DNA from: Alterileibacterium massiliense
GTDB lineage: Bacteria > Bacillota > Clostridia > Peptostreptococcales > Anaerovoracaceae
Assembly (NCBI RefSeq): GCF_900104645.1
Contig: NZ_FNWE01000002.1
Coordinates: forward strand, 1 to 64,000
Reading direction: 5' to 3'
DNA: 64,000 nucleotides
Shown: in pieces, positions 12,386 to 22,488 of the stretch
How the letters are laid out: every line of letters starts with the position of its first letter
How positions within the stretch are numbered: position 1 is the first letter of the stretch
Notes under the pieces: model-generated
What the model saw: only the letters and a program-made list of their open reading frames with translations
What the model was told of the DNA's origin: nothing
Databases searched by the model: none
Translations under genes and position numbers: made by a program

Positions 12386-14105
12386 ATCCTTCCACCTCCT
12401 CAGTAACTGCAATACTCGCATTTTTCCTCATATCGGATACCTTGAAATAGGATAGCATAGCCCATGAAGCGAGCATACTCGTTCCACCTGTAGATATAAA
12501 TGGGAAGGTTACTCCTGTAAGAGGGAATAAATCCACAGAGCCAAATACATTGAGCATTGTTTGAACCATGAACATAGTTGCTGCACCGCAAGATGCAATT
12601 GTATAAAATGTAGATCTTCCTGCAACGATAGAGTTGACCGCAAAAAGCGACAGCGTGATTATGCAAAGAACCAGCAATATAGCTATTATATATCCCCATT
12701 CTTCCATAACATATCCAAATACGAGGTCGGTATTTGCCGCCGGAATATTCTTCAATCCTCCATTTCCGCCGCCAAGACCAAGAAGCCCTCCTCCTGCTCC
12801 ATAAGACATCGTCCTCGTCTGCTGATAACCCATGCCATTGACAAATTCAGGTTCCCAGACATGACGCCAAGCACCGAATCTGTCTGCTATATATGGCATA
12901 AATCTAAGAACGATTAGTCCAAAGAAACCCGCTGCTCCCCCAGTTAGGATTAACCTTGAAAAATCTCCACTCCTTAGATAGGAAACAACAAGGTAGGTCG
13001 AAAAGAATATAAGTGCTGTTCCGAAATCCCTCATAATTGCAAGACACAAAAGGCAGAATGCCGAAAAAGCCATATATTGGTATAAATTATTCTTTCTAAA
13101 AAGCTCTTCAAGGGTTCCTGCACCTATAAGTATGAAGGCAACTTTAACTAGCTCAGATGGTTGTAAAGACATACCTCCTATCGAAACCCAGTTTGTTGCT
13201 CCAAATTTTGCCGTACCAAATATTAGATTAAATAGCAAAAGTCCAATAGAAAGCACAATCAGCGTTAGCCTTATCGTCTTTGTCCTCTCGAGATCTCTTT
13301 GAAAATAGCAGAGCACGATTAATAGAAAAACTCCAATACATATAGCGATGAATTGCTTAAATGTTTCGGTTGGTGAAGCCGACGCAGTTACAAGAAGGCT
13401 AATCGTTGACATAAAAAATGCAATTATTTCCATTTCAAATGCCTTCCTGCCTTTTTTCTTGAAAAATATGACATAGGCCCACATGAGAAGCGATATTCCT
13501 ATTATGGACAGAGCCGAACTTTGGTTGAAATTATTTCTCATTCCGATCATAAGCTGAAGTATTGAAAGAATCTGAAAAATCGTCACCGCTATGAGCGATT
13601 TCCATGGTGACATAGGCTCTCTATCCATTCTCCTAAGCTCTTCATTATTCCTGCTCTCCTCAAAGCTTATTGCTGCAAGATTGCATTTAACATTTCCAAA
13701 TACAATCTCATCTCCAGTATTTATGAGATATTTCTTCCCCTGCTCAAGCCTTGTACCATTGACCACTGTTCCATTTTTAGAGCTAAGGTCTTTTATTATC
13801 CAGCTTCCGTCTTTTCTCCTCATCATAATCGCATGATTTCGTGATACGGATTTATTATCAATCTTTAAATCTGAAGAACTGCTTCTTCCGATAAGATTTT
13901 CCCAGTGTGATATTGGCAGATTGTATCCGCCTTCAACATACATATAACCCCAGACCTCTGGCGTAGCTCTTGTCGATAATAAAGACAAAATAGCCTTGAC
14001 CAAAATATAAATGGCCAAGACTACGAATATCCACCTGAGAGGCGTTGTAATATGTTTTAATATTTCATAATTGTTATTTATAAGGTTTATTATAAAATCA
14101 AACAT
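12378..14105 (-). CDS. FHA domain fused to FtsW/RodA/SpoVE glycosyltransferase
   Basis: The 575-aa protein starts with one membrane span (residues about 17-42), followed by a forkhead-associated domain (about 60-150) with the phosphothreonine-binding GR...S..H core (IGRSSSSDLKI, SVSRNHA) and the usual SSKNGTVVNG loop. Residues about 170-555 are a multispanning FtsW/RodA/SpoVE peptidoglycan polymerase with the conserved GSVDLFPLTGVTFPF and ISTGGTSM segments. The family is usually about 380-400 aa without FHA. Actinobacteria and some clostridia keep separate fha, rodA and pbpA genes together with Ser/Thr kinases, so the fusion suggests phosphorylation-dependent control of wall synthesis. It is 3 bp downstream of glnS and overlaps pbpA. 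No kinase gene is in the window. Confidence 0.92.
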   Translation of the reverse strand: MFDFIINLINNNYEILKHITTPLRWIFVVLAIYILVKAILSLLSTRATPEVWGYMYVEGGYNLPISHWENLIGRSSSSDLKIDNKSVSRNHAIMMRRKDGSWIIKDLSSKNGTVVNGTRLEQGKKYLINTGDEIVFGNVKCNLAAISFEESRNNEELRRMDREPMSPWKSLIAVTIFQILSILQLMIGMRNNFNQSSALSIIGISLLMWAYVIFFKKKGRKAFEMEIIAFFMSTISLLVTASASPTETFKQFIAICIGVFLLIVLCYFQRDLERTKTIRLTLIVLSIGLLLFNLIFGTAKFGATNWVSIGGMSLQPSELVKVAFILIGAGTLEELFRKNNLYQYMAFSAFCLLCLAIMRDFGTALIFFSTYLVVSYLRSGDFSRLILTGGAAGFFGLIVLRFMPYIADRFGAWRHVWEPEFVNGMGYQQTRTMSYGAGGGLLGLGGGNGGLKNIPAANTDLVFGYVMEEWGYIIAILLVLCIITLSLFAVNSIVAGRSTFYTIASCGAATMFMVQTMLNVFGSVDLFPLTGVTFPFISTGGTSMLASWAMLSYFKVSDMRKNASIAVTEEVEGYA

Positions 14106-14108
14106 AAT

Positions 14109-15755
14109 CTATTTTTTCCATGATGTTTTTAAATTAACTATACTATTGAATACCTTTTTGTCTCCCGTAGTCAACTTGCTATCCGCAATATAATATCCTT
14201 TTCTGAAAAATTGAATCCTTTCTTCCGGCTTTATATCAGCGACAAGTGGCTCTGCATATCCCCATGTTTCCTTGAGTGAATCCGGATTAAATTCCTGCGT
14301 TCCATCTTCTTTTTCTATCATCATATGAGAATACTCTCTAATATCAATCTTAATCGCTGTGCTCGCTTCAACAAAGTGAATAGTTCCCTTTACCTTCCTA
14401 GTCTTGCACTCGCCGCCCTTTGTATCAGGGTCATATGTTCCATGAATTTCTTTTATAGAGCCATCTTCATTCTTTATAACTTCATTGCACTTAACAAAAT
14501 AAGCTCCCTTAAGCCTTACCTCATTGCCAGGGAAAAGCCTGAAATATTTCTTAACCGGCACTTCCATAAAATCGTCGCCGTCAATCCAAAGCTCTCTTCC
14601 GAATGGAATTTCACGGGTCCCAAGCTCCGGCACATTTCTATTGTTTTCTACTTCAATATTTTCTATTCTGCCTTCTTCCCAGTTGGTTATTATGAGCTTG
14701 ATTGGATTTGTAACGATGTGCCTTGTTTCGCACTTGTTCTGAAGGTCGCTCCTGATGCAAGATTCAAGTTGTGCTATATCTACCGTAGAATTTGCCTTTG
14801 CAACTCCTATCTCATCGCAGAACTGCCTGATAGCTTCCGGCGTATAACCTCTCCTCCTTATACCCGCAATTGTAGGCATCCTAGGGTCATCCCAGCCTGA
14901 AACCGTCCCATCTTCGACCATGGCTCTAAGATACCTCTTGCTCATTATCATGTTCGTAATATTAAGCCTTGCAAACTCTATCTGCCTTGGTGGATTTTTC
15001 CAAAAGCCTACTTCTTCAAGAGTCCAGTCGTAGAAAGGTCTATGGTCTTCAAATTCGAGCGTGCAAATAGAATGTGTGATCCCCTCGATTGCATCTTCGA
15101 TAGGGTGGGCAAAATCATACATCGGATATATAACCCACTTGTCCTTTGTATTGTGATGTGTTTCATGAAGAACTCTGTAGATTACAGGATCTCTCATGTT
15201 CATATTTGGAGATGACATATCGATTTTGGCACGAAGCACTGCCTCTCCATCTTTAAACTCACCATCTCTCATCTTCTGAAAAAGTTCAAGATTTTCTAGA
15301 ATGCTTCTGTTCCTATAAGGGCTTTCCTTGCCTGCCTCTTTTAGCGTACCTCTGGTATTTTTAATTTCCTCAGGAGATAGATTGCAGACATAAGCTTTCC
15401 CTTTTTTTATAAGCTCTATTGCTGCATCGTACATAATGTCAAAGTAGTCAGATGCCCACCTATGTTCAGCCCATTCAAATCCAAGCCATCTTACATCGTC
15501 CTCAATGGAGTTAACATATTCTATGTCTTCCTTGACCGGATTCGTATCATCATATCTTAAATTGCATTTTCCGCCATACTTAAGTGCCGTGCCAAAATTC
15601 AGGCAGATTGATTTTGCATGGCCTATGTGCAGGTACCCATTTGGCTCCGGAGGAAATCTCGTAATTATTTCCTTATGCTTTCCACTCTCAAGGTCCGCTT
15701 CAATTATATCGTGTATAAAATTACCCGGCATATCTTTATATCTGCTGTTATCCAT
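14109..15755 (-). CDS. glnS: Glutaminyl-tRNA synthetase
   Basis: The 548-aa class I synthetase charges tRNA-Gln directly. It has [15 protein letters not shown] (HIGH motif) near residue 35, a MSKRYL KMSKS-type loop near 270 and a C-terminal beta-barrel anticodon-binding region, all at normal family length. GlnRS is patchy in Firmicutes, many of which make Gln-tRNA through GluRS and GatCAB, so transfer or retention in this lineage is possible. GGAGG precedes the ATG and a promoter lies 28 bp upstream. The gene leads an operon with ftsW and pbp; the leader is only about 20 nt, too short for a T-box. Confidence 0.96.
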   Translation of the reverse strand: MDNSRYKDMPGNFIHDIIEADLESGKHKEIITRFPPEPNGYLHIGHAKSICLNFGTALKYGGKCNLRYDDTNPVKEDIEYVNSIEDDVRWLGFEWAEHRWASDYFDIMYDAAIELIKKGKAYVCNLSPEEIKNTRGTLKEAGKESPYRNRSILENLELFQKMRDGEFKDGEAVLRAKIDMSSPNMNMRDPVIYRVLHETHHNTKDKWVIYPMYDFAHPIEDAIEGITHSICTLEFEDHRPFYDWTLEEVGFWKNPPRQIEFARLNITNMIMSKRYLRAMVEDGTVSGWDDPRMPTIAGIRRRGYTPEAIRQFCDEIGVAKANSTVDIAQLESCIRSDLQNKCETRHIVTNPIKLIITNWEEGRIENIEVENNRNVPELGTREIPFGRELWIDGDDFMEVPVKKYFRLFPGNEVRLKGAYFVKCNEVIKNEDGSIKEIHGTYDPDTKGGECKTRKVKGTIHFVEASTAIKIDIREYSHMMIEKEDGTQEFNPDSLKETWGYAEPLVADIKPEERIQFFRKGYYIADSKLTTGDKKVFNSIVNLKTSWKK

Positions 15756-15782
15756 AATTTCCTCCGTTTTTAGTGATAGAAG

Positions 15783-15811
15783 ATTATAACATAATATGTT
15801 CAGTCTATCAA
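15783..15811 (-). promoter_or_regulatory. Promoter of glnS-ftsW-pbp
   Basis: On the minus strand TTGATA (15806-15811), 17 nt and TATAAT (15783-15788) form a good promoter. It lies within the 59-bp gap behind the stop codon of the ABC transporter gene, so glnS is not merely a read-through gene. Confidence 0.78.
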
Positions 15812-15814
15812 TTT

Positions 15815-18229
15815 CTATATATCCGTCCTTGCAAGCATCTCTGCAGGTGTCTTTCTCATAGAGCTAGCAACAGGTATAAGTCCTATTATTAGGTTGAAGA
15901 ACATCAGCATTGCAAAGGTGATAATTGCAACTGCTGGATTTACTGCATACATCTTTGCTAATGTATCAGAGATTTTTATTATGTTAGACCATATATAGTA
16001 CATAAAAGCAATTCCTGGAATTACAGTTATCAGATTAATGGCTATTATCTCTCCGGCAAACATCGTCGTTATGTCACGCTTCTTTATTCCAATAGCTCTC
16101 ATAATTCCAACTTCCTTGAGCCTTGAAAGGAAGGACGATCTAAGCATCAGATACATCTCAATGAGTGAGATTGTGAGTATTACCGCTGCGAGGATGAGTG
16201 AAGTTATCACGCTCTTATGTCTGCTATCATCATATTTCGCCCTCTCTTCGTCTATATTGATATTTGCATTTATCCCTTGCTTGCTAAGCTCGTCTTTAAC
16301 CTTAATAGGATCATCTGCATATATTGAAATAACTTTCTGCTTGCCTATGTATCCAGCCCTTAGGGTTTCAGAAGATACATAGTTAAAATCTCCTATTTGA
16401 CTGCTCTTATAATATCCAACAACTTTTAGCGGATGATCGTTAACCTTAGTAGATATTGTCTTATTGAGTTCAAACTCATCCTGCTGGGATTCATTTACTA
16501 TGACCTCATACAAATTTGTAGGTGCTCTTCCCTTTTTTATTGTAATATCCTGAGCTCTTGAATAATCTTTCAGCATATCGCTCTTAGATGGATCACCTTG
16601 AGCCTTTTCTATCTCTAGTTGGCTTAGTATATCAATGTATGAATTATCACTTACATAAAAAGATAGTGAACCTGTATCTGAAATCGCACTTATGATATAT
16701 GTCTCATTTCCTCCAAGACTGATTCTTTTCCCTATGAAATCTGAGTAATGGATAACTCCTGCATTCTTGCCTGACTTAGCCTTAAGAAATCTCTTAGCTA
16801 TCAGCTTATCCAGAACTATCTCATTATCATTTCCCTTGTATTCGCCTTTGATAATATCATCTTTATCAAGCACCTTAGATAGGGCTATTGAGCCTTCAAG
16901 CCTTCCAATGGCAGTTGCCGTCTGGTAATAGTCATTCATCATGAGCGAAAGTGTAGCCTTTGAATTGCCAGGTATTACATATTTAACTCCGGATACGCCT
17001 GAAGCCTTGGTGATAATTTCTTCATTTTTAGATGAGTTAGTTGCCGTCAAATAATGCTTATTTGTTGAAATATAATCCTCGGTCTTGACCGTCATAAGCC
17101 CTACTATATTGCTTACAGCGAGGAACGAAAACATTGCAGCGAAGAAAAATCCTATGAGCAAAATCTTCTTTCCCTTATTAAATTTCCTTATTGATTTAAA
17201 GCCCTTGACCACATTGTTAAAAGGTGTGTAGAGCGATGTGTATTTAGCTTTGAAATTCTTAGGAAGATGCTTATCATATTCAAAAGAATGTTTATCATAT
17301 GTTTCGCTATCTATTACCTTATAGTGGTCATCTATCATCTCTATATTTGAGTCATCGCTTACCACATTGTATTTATTGTCCGTATCTATATAGAGATTTC
17401 CACCTCGAATTACAATTTTTATTTCCGCCTTATGTTCTTCATTGCTAAATACATCGACTTTTACATCATCATCAGAAAAACTTTTCTGCACATTCATATC
17501 CTTTAGATATATCTTGTTTTCAAGCTGGTAGTCCAGATACCTAGTTGAATCATTAAGTCTATCTGATATTATTTTGCCATCCTTTAATTCAATTATCCTG
17601 TCCGAATAAAATTCAGCTATCTTCTTTTCATGAGTGACGAGTAAAATCAGTCTTTCCTTTGAAATAGCTTTTATAATATTCATTACTTCAAGGGTATTTG
17701 CACTGTCGAGATTGCCAGTTGGCTCATCGGCGATTATTATTCTAGGATTTTTTACAATCGCCCTTGCTATAGCTACCCTCTGTCTTTGACCACCCGAAAG
17801 TGCATCAGCTCTCCTCTTTCTGAACTTATAAATTCCAACAGCTTCTAGGCAGTATCTCACCCTCTCATCAATGATTTTTTCATCTTTAATTCCAATCATT
17901 CTTAGAGCTAGTGCAACATTTTCATAGACTGTCCTATCGTCGAGAAGATTATAATTCTGAAAGATATATCCTATCTTTGCATTTCTAAGAGTATCAATCT
18001 TACCTGACCTTTTCTTAGATATGCACTCATCATCTATGTAAACCTTACCTGAGCTAAGCTTGTCCAGTCCACCAATCGCGTTTAAGAGCGTAGTCTTTCC
18101 GCAGCCAGATGGTCCAAGGAATGATACAAGCCCTGTTTCAGGAAGGTCTATAGATATATCGTTTAAAACATGATTTTCATTGCTTTTATTTTTATAATAA
18201 TATTTGTTAAGCTTTTCTAATTTAATCAT
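15815..18229 (-). CDS. ABC transporter ATP-binding/permease fusion protein, second of pair
   Basis: The 804-aa protein joins an N-terminal ATPase to a MacB/FtsX-type permease. The ATPase shows Walker [10 protein letters not shown] near residue 40, the signature LSGGQRQR and Walker B IIIADEP near 160. After a linker come one membrane span (about 345-365), a large extracytoplasmic domain of about 250 residues, and three C-terminal spans with FtsX-like sequence (ERAKYDD... then [27 protein letters not shown]). The start at 18229 has AGGGAGGAG upstream; the in-frame ATG at 18253 lies inside the preceding gene. The one-base gap to that gene implies coupling and a heterodimeric exporter or tripartite-type efflux pump. 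Substrate unknown. Confidence 0.88.
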   Translation of the reverse strand: MIKLEKLNKYYYKNKSNENHVLNDISIDLPETGLVSFLGPSGCGKTTLLNAIGGLDKLSSGKVYIDDECISKKRSGKIDTLRNAKIGYIFQNYNLLDDRTVYENVALALRMIGIKDEKIIDERVRYCLEAVGIYKFRKRRADALSGGQRQRVAIARAIVKNPRIIIADEPTGNLDSANTLEVMNIIKAISKERLILLVTHEKKIAEFYSDRIIELKDGKIISDRLNDSTRYLDYQLENKIYLKDMNVQKSFSDDDVKVDVFSNEEHKAEIKIVIRGGNLYIDTDNKYNVVSDDSNIEMIDDHYKVIDSETYDKHSFEYDKHLPKNFKAKYTSLYTPFNNVVKGFKSIRKFNKGKKILLIGFFFAAMFSFLAVSNIVGLMTVKTEDYISTNKHYLTATNSSKNEEIITKASGVSGVKYVIPGNSKATLSLMMNDYYQTATAIGRLEGSIALSKVLDKDDIIKGEYKGNDNEIVLDKLIAKRFLKAKSGKNAGVIHYSDFIGKRISLGGNETYIISAISDTGSLSFYVSDNSYIDILSQLEIEKAQGDPSKSDMLKDYSRAQDITIKKGRAPTNLYEVIVNESQQDEFELNKTISTKVNDHPLKVVGYYKSSQIGDFNYVSSETLRAGYIGKQKVISIYADDPIKVKDELSKQGINANINIDEERAKYDDSRHKSVITSLILAAVILTISLIEMYLMLRSSFLSRLKEVGIMRAIGIKKRDITTMFAGEIIAINLITVIPGIAFMYYIWSNIIKISDTLAKMYAVNPAVAIITFAMLMFFNLIIGLIPVASSMRKTPAEMLARTDI

Positions 18230-18230
18230 T

Positions 18231-20741
18231 TTATATCTCCTCCCTGTACGCATTCATAGCACTCTTGCTGAACATCTTTCTCGAATATCTTCTTGCTATC
18301 AAAAGAGATAATATTATAAGTATTGCTAATAGAATAATGAAATCTAGAGGCGATATATATGAAAGATTATTTTTTAAAATAGGTATTTTCAAAATATCCT
18401 TATTTACAAGTAGTACGAAAATTATATTGAGTACATATGAAATCATCGCCATAGCTATTAACTCTATTTTCATAATATTACTTGCATTATTCCTTTTAGC
18501 TCCAAGTATTCTAAGAGTTGAATAATATGTATTTCTCGATTTCATTATCAGCCTTATTACCGCATAAGAGATGAAGAATAACACTATAATCATAGCCATG
18601 AATATTGCAAGCTGTAATAATCTTAGTACAAAATATACTATGCGGTCAGGGTTTGTCAGCGATTCCTTAATCGGAAGAACCTTATAACCTGATTTGCTAA
18701 GTGAATCAGATAGCTCCTTTACATCTTTTTCATTTTTGGCAAAAGCACTTACCTGATAATTTTCATTGCTATAAAGATCATAGTAATCGTCTTCGTTAAT
18801 ATATATGTGCGTTGATGCTTCTTCAAAGAAATCTTTTTCTATTCCTAAAGCTTTCTTTGCATTCTCGCTATTAACAACCTTTCCTACGGTTAAATTCAAA
18901 TTATTCGTTTCATGAAGTCCATTAGATGTGATATTAAGTGGCTTATATAAGGCTTCTCCATTTTTATAATAACCGGCATGCGATTCAAATATATATGCCT
19001 TGCCCTTGCTTACATTCGCTGACGGGCGAAGAAGGTCACTGCCTTCGCCAGCCCTTATCTCCTGCATTTTACCGTTATAATCCATAAGGAGGTCTGACTG
19101 CCTTGCGAGCATTCTCGATGCTATTATCTTATTCGTATTGCTATTGACATATAACCTTCCTGTCTCAAAAGAATCTTGAGCCGCATTTTTATCTCTATTT
19201 ATAAATGCTATTCCTACTATTTTTACCTTTGAAGTCAGAAGCTCTTCTCCCTCATTGACGCCGTCAAGATAATACTCTTTACCTATCATGTCCTTAGCGG
19301 ATTTTTTTATAGCCCTTGCCTGATAATGGTCGTTATAAACAGCTATCATAACCTCGTTATCATTTTCCGGAAGCTTGCCATATTTGACATTAATTTTTTC
19401 ACCCCCTGTATATGTCCTCACCGGCCCATTTATATATGCCTGCTCCGTTGGTATCGCTCCCAAGGTGTCAAGCTGAACATCGTTATTAACTACATGGTCT
19501 ACAAGCTCATTTTTCTCTATTTCCTTGACTTCCTCAGGCGTGAAATATGTTCCGTCTTCTTTTGTAACTATAACTCTATTACGCCTTAAATCTGCAAAGT
19601 ATTGATTATAGCCTATCTTATCCATATCTGTGATGCTTGCCTTTGTTGAAGCGTACTGGTTTGTCACTGCGGTTGATATGAACAAATATACAATCAGAAG
19701 TAGCATGAATTTTGAGAAGATATTAAATGTATTTCTCATACCTAGGTTTAATTGACTTCCAAAGTTCATTGATTTTATTTCAATGCTATCCTCGCTAACC
19801 TTGCTCTCACTATCAATCTGCCTTTTTTTAATTTGCCTTCTTGTTCTTCTGCCTTCTAAGTTTGATGCCTCTGATGTTGGTGCATCTGAAGCTGAACCTG
19901 ATGCCTCTGAATTTAGTACATCTGAATTTAATACCTCTGAACTTTGTTCACCTGAATTTGGTGCCTCTGAATTTGACGCACCTGAACTTGATGCACTGTC
20001 TAAGTCTAGATATGAGCTAAAGCCCTCGCTCATATCTCTCATATCTTGCGAAGTTTTTAGCTTCCTATCTTCAATTATCTTACCGTCGTGCATGGTAATT
20101 TTTCTCGTAATATATTCCTCTACCTGTTCATAATTATGGGTAACAATTATTACGAGCTTGCTCCTAGATACTTTTTTAAGAGTCTTAATAACGAGATCTG
20201 CTGACTTGCTGTCGAGATTTCCCGTCGGCTCATCAGCAACTATTATCGGTGCATCCTTAGCTAGAGCCCTTGCAATAGCAACTCTCTGTTTTTGACCTCC
20301 AGAAAGCTTTGACACCTTAGCATTTTTAAACTCGCTAAGACCTACAAGGTCTATTAGTTCTTCTATTTTTTCCTTGCACTCATTCTTTCTTTTACCCGAA
20401 ATGAGCATGACAAGCTCTATATTCTGATATACAGTGTAGCTATTTACGAGATTGAAGTCCTGAAAAATATTGCCTATGTATTTCTTTCTATATGCTTCGT
20501 AATCCTCAACTTGAAAAGCACTTGTATCTTGACCCGCTACATACATCTCGCCTTCTTCATATGTATCTAGTCCGGAGATTACATTTAAAAGTGTTGACTT
20601 ACCGCTTCCGCTTTCACCGGTAATAGCGACAAATTCTCCTATGTCAAGCATAAGGTCTACCCTAGAAAAGCCGGTGCTTACCGTGTCTTTATTGGAATAG
20701 AACTTCGAGGCTTTTTTCAACTCTATCATGTGATTTGCCAT
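18231..20741 (-). CDS. ABC transporter ATP-binding/permease fusion protein, first of pair
   Basis: The 836-aa protein has the same architecture as its downstream partner: ATPase domain with Walker A GESGSGKST, signature LSGGQKQR and Walker B IIVADEP (residues 1 to about 235), then a membrane span near 345, an external domain, and three C-terminal FtsX-like spans. Between ATPase and first span, residues about 248-293 are a Ser/Glu/Asn-rich degenerate pentapeptide repeat not seen in the partner. AGGAGG precedes the ATG. The gene starts an operon whose promoter carries a palindrome. FtsX-like ABC pairs often export or resist peptides, but nothing here names a substrate. Confidence 0.88.
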   Translation of the reverse strand: MANHMIELKKASKFYSNKDTVSTGFSRVDLMLDIGEFVAITGESGSGKSTLLNVISGLDTYEEGEMYVAGQDTSAFQVEDYEAYRKKYIGNIFQDFNLVNSYTVYQNIELVMLISGKRKNECKEKIEELIDLVGLSEFKNAKVSKLSGGQKQRVAIARALAKDAPIIVADEPTGNLDSKSADLVIKTLKKVSRSKLVIIVTHNYEQVEEYITRKITMHDGKIIEDRKLKTSQDMRDMSEGFSSYLDLDSASSSGASNSEAPNSGEQSSEVLNSDVLNSEASGSASDAPTSEASNLEGRRTRRQIKKRQIDSESKVSEDSIEIKSMNFGSQLNLGMRNTFNIFSKFMLLLIVYLFISTAVTNQYASTKASITDMDKIGYNQYFADLRRNRVIVTKEDGTYFTPEEVKEIEKNELVDHVVNNDVQLDTLGAIPTEQAYINGPVRTYTGGEKINVKYGKLPENDNEVMIAVYNDHYQARAIKKSAKDMIGKEYYLDGVNEGEELLTSKVKIVGIAFINRDKNAAQDSFETGRLYVNSNTNKIIASRMLARQSDLLMDYNGKMQEIRAGEGSDLLRPSANVSKGKAYIFESHAGYYKNGEALYKPLNITSNGLHETNNLNLTVGKVVNSENAKKALGIEKDFFEEASTHIYINEDDYYDLYSNENYQVSAFAKNEKDVKELSDSLSKSGYKVLPIKESLTNPDRIVYFVLRLLQLAIFMAMIIVLFFISYAVIRLIMKSRNTYYSTLRILGAKRNNASNIMKIELIAMAMISYVLNIIFVLLVNKDILKIPILKNNLSYISPLDFIILLAILIILSLLIARRYSRKMFSKSAMNAYREEI
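19861..20000. repeat. Degenerate 15-bp tandem repeat inside ABC transporter gene
   Basis: About nine imperfect copies of a 15-bp unit (plus strand TCTGAATTTGATGCA-like) lie in frame within the ABC gene and encode units such as NSEAP, SSEVL, NSDVL and NSEAS. The segment is a flexible acidic linker. Because the unit is a multiple of three, copy changes keep the frame. Confidence 0.8.
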
Positions 20742-20778
20742 CAGCCTTCCTCCTAAAATATATTATCGTAGTTTTTAT

Positions 20779-20826
20779 ACTGTATTACTTTTCTAATACA
20801 GTAATATATCTTTTATTATTTGTCAA
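20779..20826 (-). promoter_or_regulatory. Promoter with overlapping palindromic operator, ABC operon
   Basis: On the minus strand TTGACA (20821-20826), a 17-nt spacer and TACTGT (20798-20803) precede the ABC genes. The palindrome ACTGTATTA-N6-TAATACAGT (20779-20802) covers the -10 box and the expected start site, the typical position for a repressor. The half-site spacing is of the kind bound by GntR/YtrA- or PadR-type regulators; no regulator gene is adjacent. Confidence 0.7.
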
Positions 20827-20880
20827 CTATTTTTTTATAGATTAAACTACTTTTTTAATTGACATTCTATTTTCTTCTGC

Positions 20881-20909
20881 TTGAAAATAATAGGTATGCG
20901 TGCTATCAT
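20881..20909 (+). promoter_or_regulatory. Promoter of fda
   Basis: TTGAAA (20881-20886), a 17-nt spacer and TATCAT (20904-20909) with the extended TGC just before the -10 box. The predicted start near 20916 gives a leader of about 63 nt. Confidence 0.65.
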
Positions 20910-20978
20910 TTACTAAGTTTTATTAAGCAATTACAGATTTTATCTGATACAAATATCAATTTACGAGAGGTGATTTAG

Positions 20979-21866
20979 ATGAATGAAAAGCAACTTGAAC
21001 GCATGAAAAATGCAAAGGGATTTGTTGCCGCACTCGACCAGAGCGGAGGAAGCACGCCTAAGGCACTTAAGTTATATGGTATAAATGAGGACCAATATAA
21101 TGGAGAAGATGAGATGTTTCGCCTTGTTCATGAGATGAGGACGAGAATAATCAAATGTCCTACATTTACAAGCGAGCATATATTGGCAGCAATACTTTTT
21201 AAAATCACGATGAATAGCAAGATCGACGGAAAATACACTGCTGATTACCTTTGGGAAGACAAGGGTATCGTGCCAATTCTAAAGGTGGACGCAGGTCTAG
21301 CTGATGAAAAAGATGGAGTTAGACTTATGAAGCCAAATCCAGCCCTTTCGGAACTTCTCAAGGAAGCAAAGGAAAGAAATATATTTGGAACAAAGATGCG
21401 TTCAGTTATCTTGGAGCCTAATGAAGATTCAATAAAAGAAGCTATTAAACAACAATTTGATACAGCAAGACTTATCATAAAAGCAGGTCTTGTTCCAATT
21501 ATCGAGCCAGAGGTCGATATTAATGCACCTGAAAAAGCAAGGTGCGAGGAGATTCTCCATAAAGAGATCTTAAACGAGCTTAAGACTATGAATGACGATG
21601 ATTATCTCATGTTCAAGCTGACTATTCCTGAAAAAGCTAATCTCTATAAAGACCTGTTAGACTATCCTTGCACTGTTAGACTTCTCGCTTTATCCGGTGG
21701 ATATTCTCAGGAAGATGCTAATAAAAAGCTTGCACAAAATAATGGCATGACTGCAAGCTTCTCAAGGGCTCTTACAGAAAAACTTTTTGTAAATCAGACT
21801 GATGAAGAGTTTGCTGATGAGATGAAAAAGTCCATTGATAAGATTTATGAGGCTTCGATTTCATAG
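20979..21866 (+). CDS. fda: Fructose-bisphosphate aldolase, class I
   Basis: The 295-aa enzyme splits fructose 1,6-bisphosphate into dihydroxyacetone phosphate and glyceraldehyde 3-phosphate by Schiff-base chemistry, without a metal. It follows the staphylococcal-type class I enzyme closely: ALDQSGGSTPKALK near residue 18, DEMFRLVHEMRTR, GKYTADYL, FGTKMRS, VPIIEPEV and the KLTIP segment holding the Schiff-base lysine, then LSGGYS and ASFSRAL phosphate-binding motifs. Full length. GAGAGGTG precedes the ATG. The gene is monocistronic, with its own promoter and a 20-bp terminator stem. Confidence 0.96.
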   Translation: MNEKQLERMKNAKGFVAALDQSGGSTPKALKLYGINEDQYNGEDEMFRLVHEMRTRIIKCPTFTSEHILAAILFKITMNSKIDGKYTADYLWEDKGIVPILKVDAGLADEKDGVRLMKPNPALSELLKEAKERNIFGTKMRSVILEPNEDSIKEAIKQQFDTARLIIKAGLVPIIEPEVDINAPEKARCEEILHKEILNELKTMNDDDYLMFKLTIPEKANLYKDLLDYPCTVRLLALSGGYSQEDANKKLAQNNGMTASFSRALTEKLFVNQTDEEFADEMKKSIDKIYEASIS

Positions 21867-21920
21867 TTTTATAGAATTAATTCTTGCTTAGGCTTTTTGT
21901 TAGATCGATTAAATTATTAG

Positions 21921-21964
21921 AAAAAATATCGGTTATAATCAAATGATTATAACCGATATTTTTT
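21921..21964 (+). terminator. Terminator of fda
   Basis: A perfect 20-bp inverted repeat (AAAAAATATCGGTTATAATC and its complement) with a 4-nt loop, ending in six Ts on the plus strand. It lies 55 bp past the fda stop. Confidence 0.9.
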
Positions 21965-22128
21965 AATACGATTTAGTAACAACAATAACTAATCTGTGAT
22001 TTATTTTCTATTTTTTTGTTTATAACAATAAATTCTTTACCTTCATCAGGTTAGAAGAATTCAACTCCATTATTTCTTTCAACTTTAGTTATTGAATATT
22101 CAACATCTTTTATAGCTTCATTGGAACT

Positions 22129-22299
22129 ATGAAAGAAATACAATTACACGATAGAAAAATGCATCATTTAAAGGGCACGCAAAATAGCGTGATTGCTAAG
22201 ATGTAGGGTCTGTCTGATCAGCAAATTGAGGCAAGGATAGCTTTTACGGAGGCGATTGCGGAAATTGTGCAGTATCAAGATGAGATTATGGGTAGATAG
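22129..22299 (+). pseudogene. Broken small ORF with internal TAG
   Basis: A 56-codon frame starts at ATG 22129 and ends with TAG at 22297-22299, but is interrupted by TAG at 22204-22206. The translation on both sides looks protein-like (HHLKGTQNSVIAKM before, IEARIAFTEAIAEIV after), suggesting a decayed gene or fragment of an unknown element rather than chance. No family recognised. The final stop abuts a 22-bp hairpin. The remaining 21965-22128 shows nothing I can name. Confidence 0.35.
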
Positions 22300-22355
22300 G
22301 CTTTCCCCAAACAAGCGCACCGCCGGTAGCCGCTGCGCTTGTTTGGGGAAAGCCT
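22298..22355. repeat. 22-bp perfect inverted repeat
   Basis: AGGCTTTCCCCAAACAAGCGCA and its exact complement flank a 14-nt GC-rich loop. There is no U tract, so it is a poor terminator; it may be a terminal or internal hairpin of a decayed mobile or palindromic repeat element. A second GC-rich imperfect stem (GCGCC/GGCGC) follows around 22360-22400. Base composition contrasts with the AT-rich surroundings. Confidence 0.75.
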
Positions 22356-22451
22356 AAAATTATTACAGCGCCGCAGTTTCGCTAATATGGCGGGGCGCAT
22401 GGAGTTGCCGGTGAAGCATGAATATAGTCTAGCTTAAATTTTGGTTGCAAG

Positions 22452-22482
22452 AAAAAGCCACAATTGATAATTTAATGGTGGC
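22452..22482 (-). terminator. Terminator of the lipoprotein gene
   Basis: On the minus strand GCCAC and GTGGC form a short stem around an AT-rich partly paired loop, followed by TTTTTCTT. It lies just past the lipoprotein stop codon at 22489. Confidence 0.6.
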
Positions 22483-22488
22483 AATATT

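Noticed and set aside
15756-15811. T-box leader for glnS
   Set aside because: The promoter leaves a leader of only about 20 nt and there is no T-box motif. cysS also lacks room for one.
19861-20000. CRISPR-like array
   Set aside because: The repeats are 15 bp, contiguous, in frame and protein-coding, with no spacers and no cas genes nearby.
22298-22355. Intrinsic terminator
   Set aside because: The stem is excellent but no U tract follows on either strand, and no intact gene ends here.
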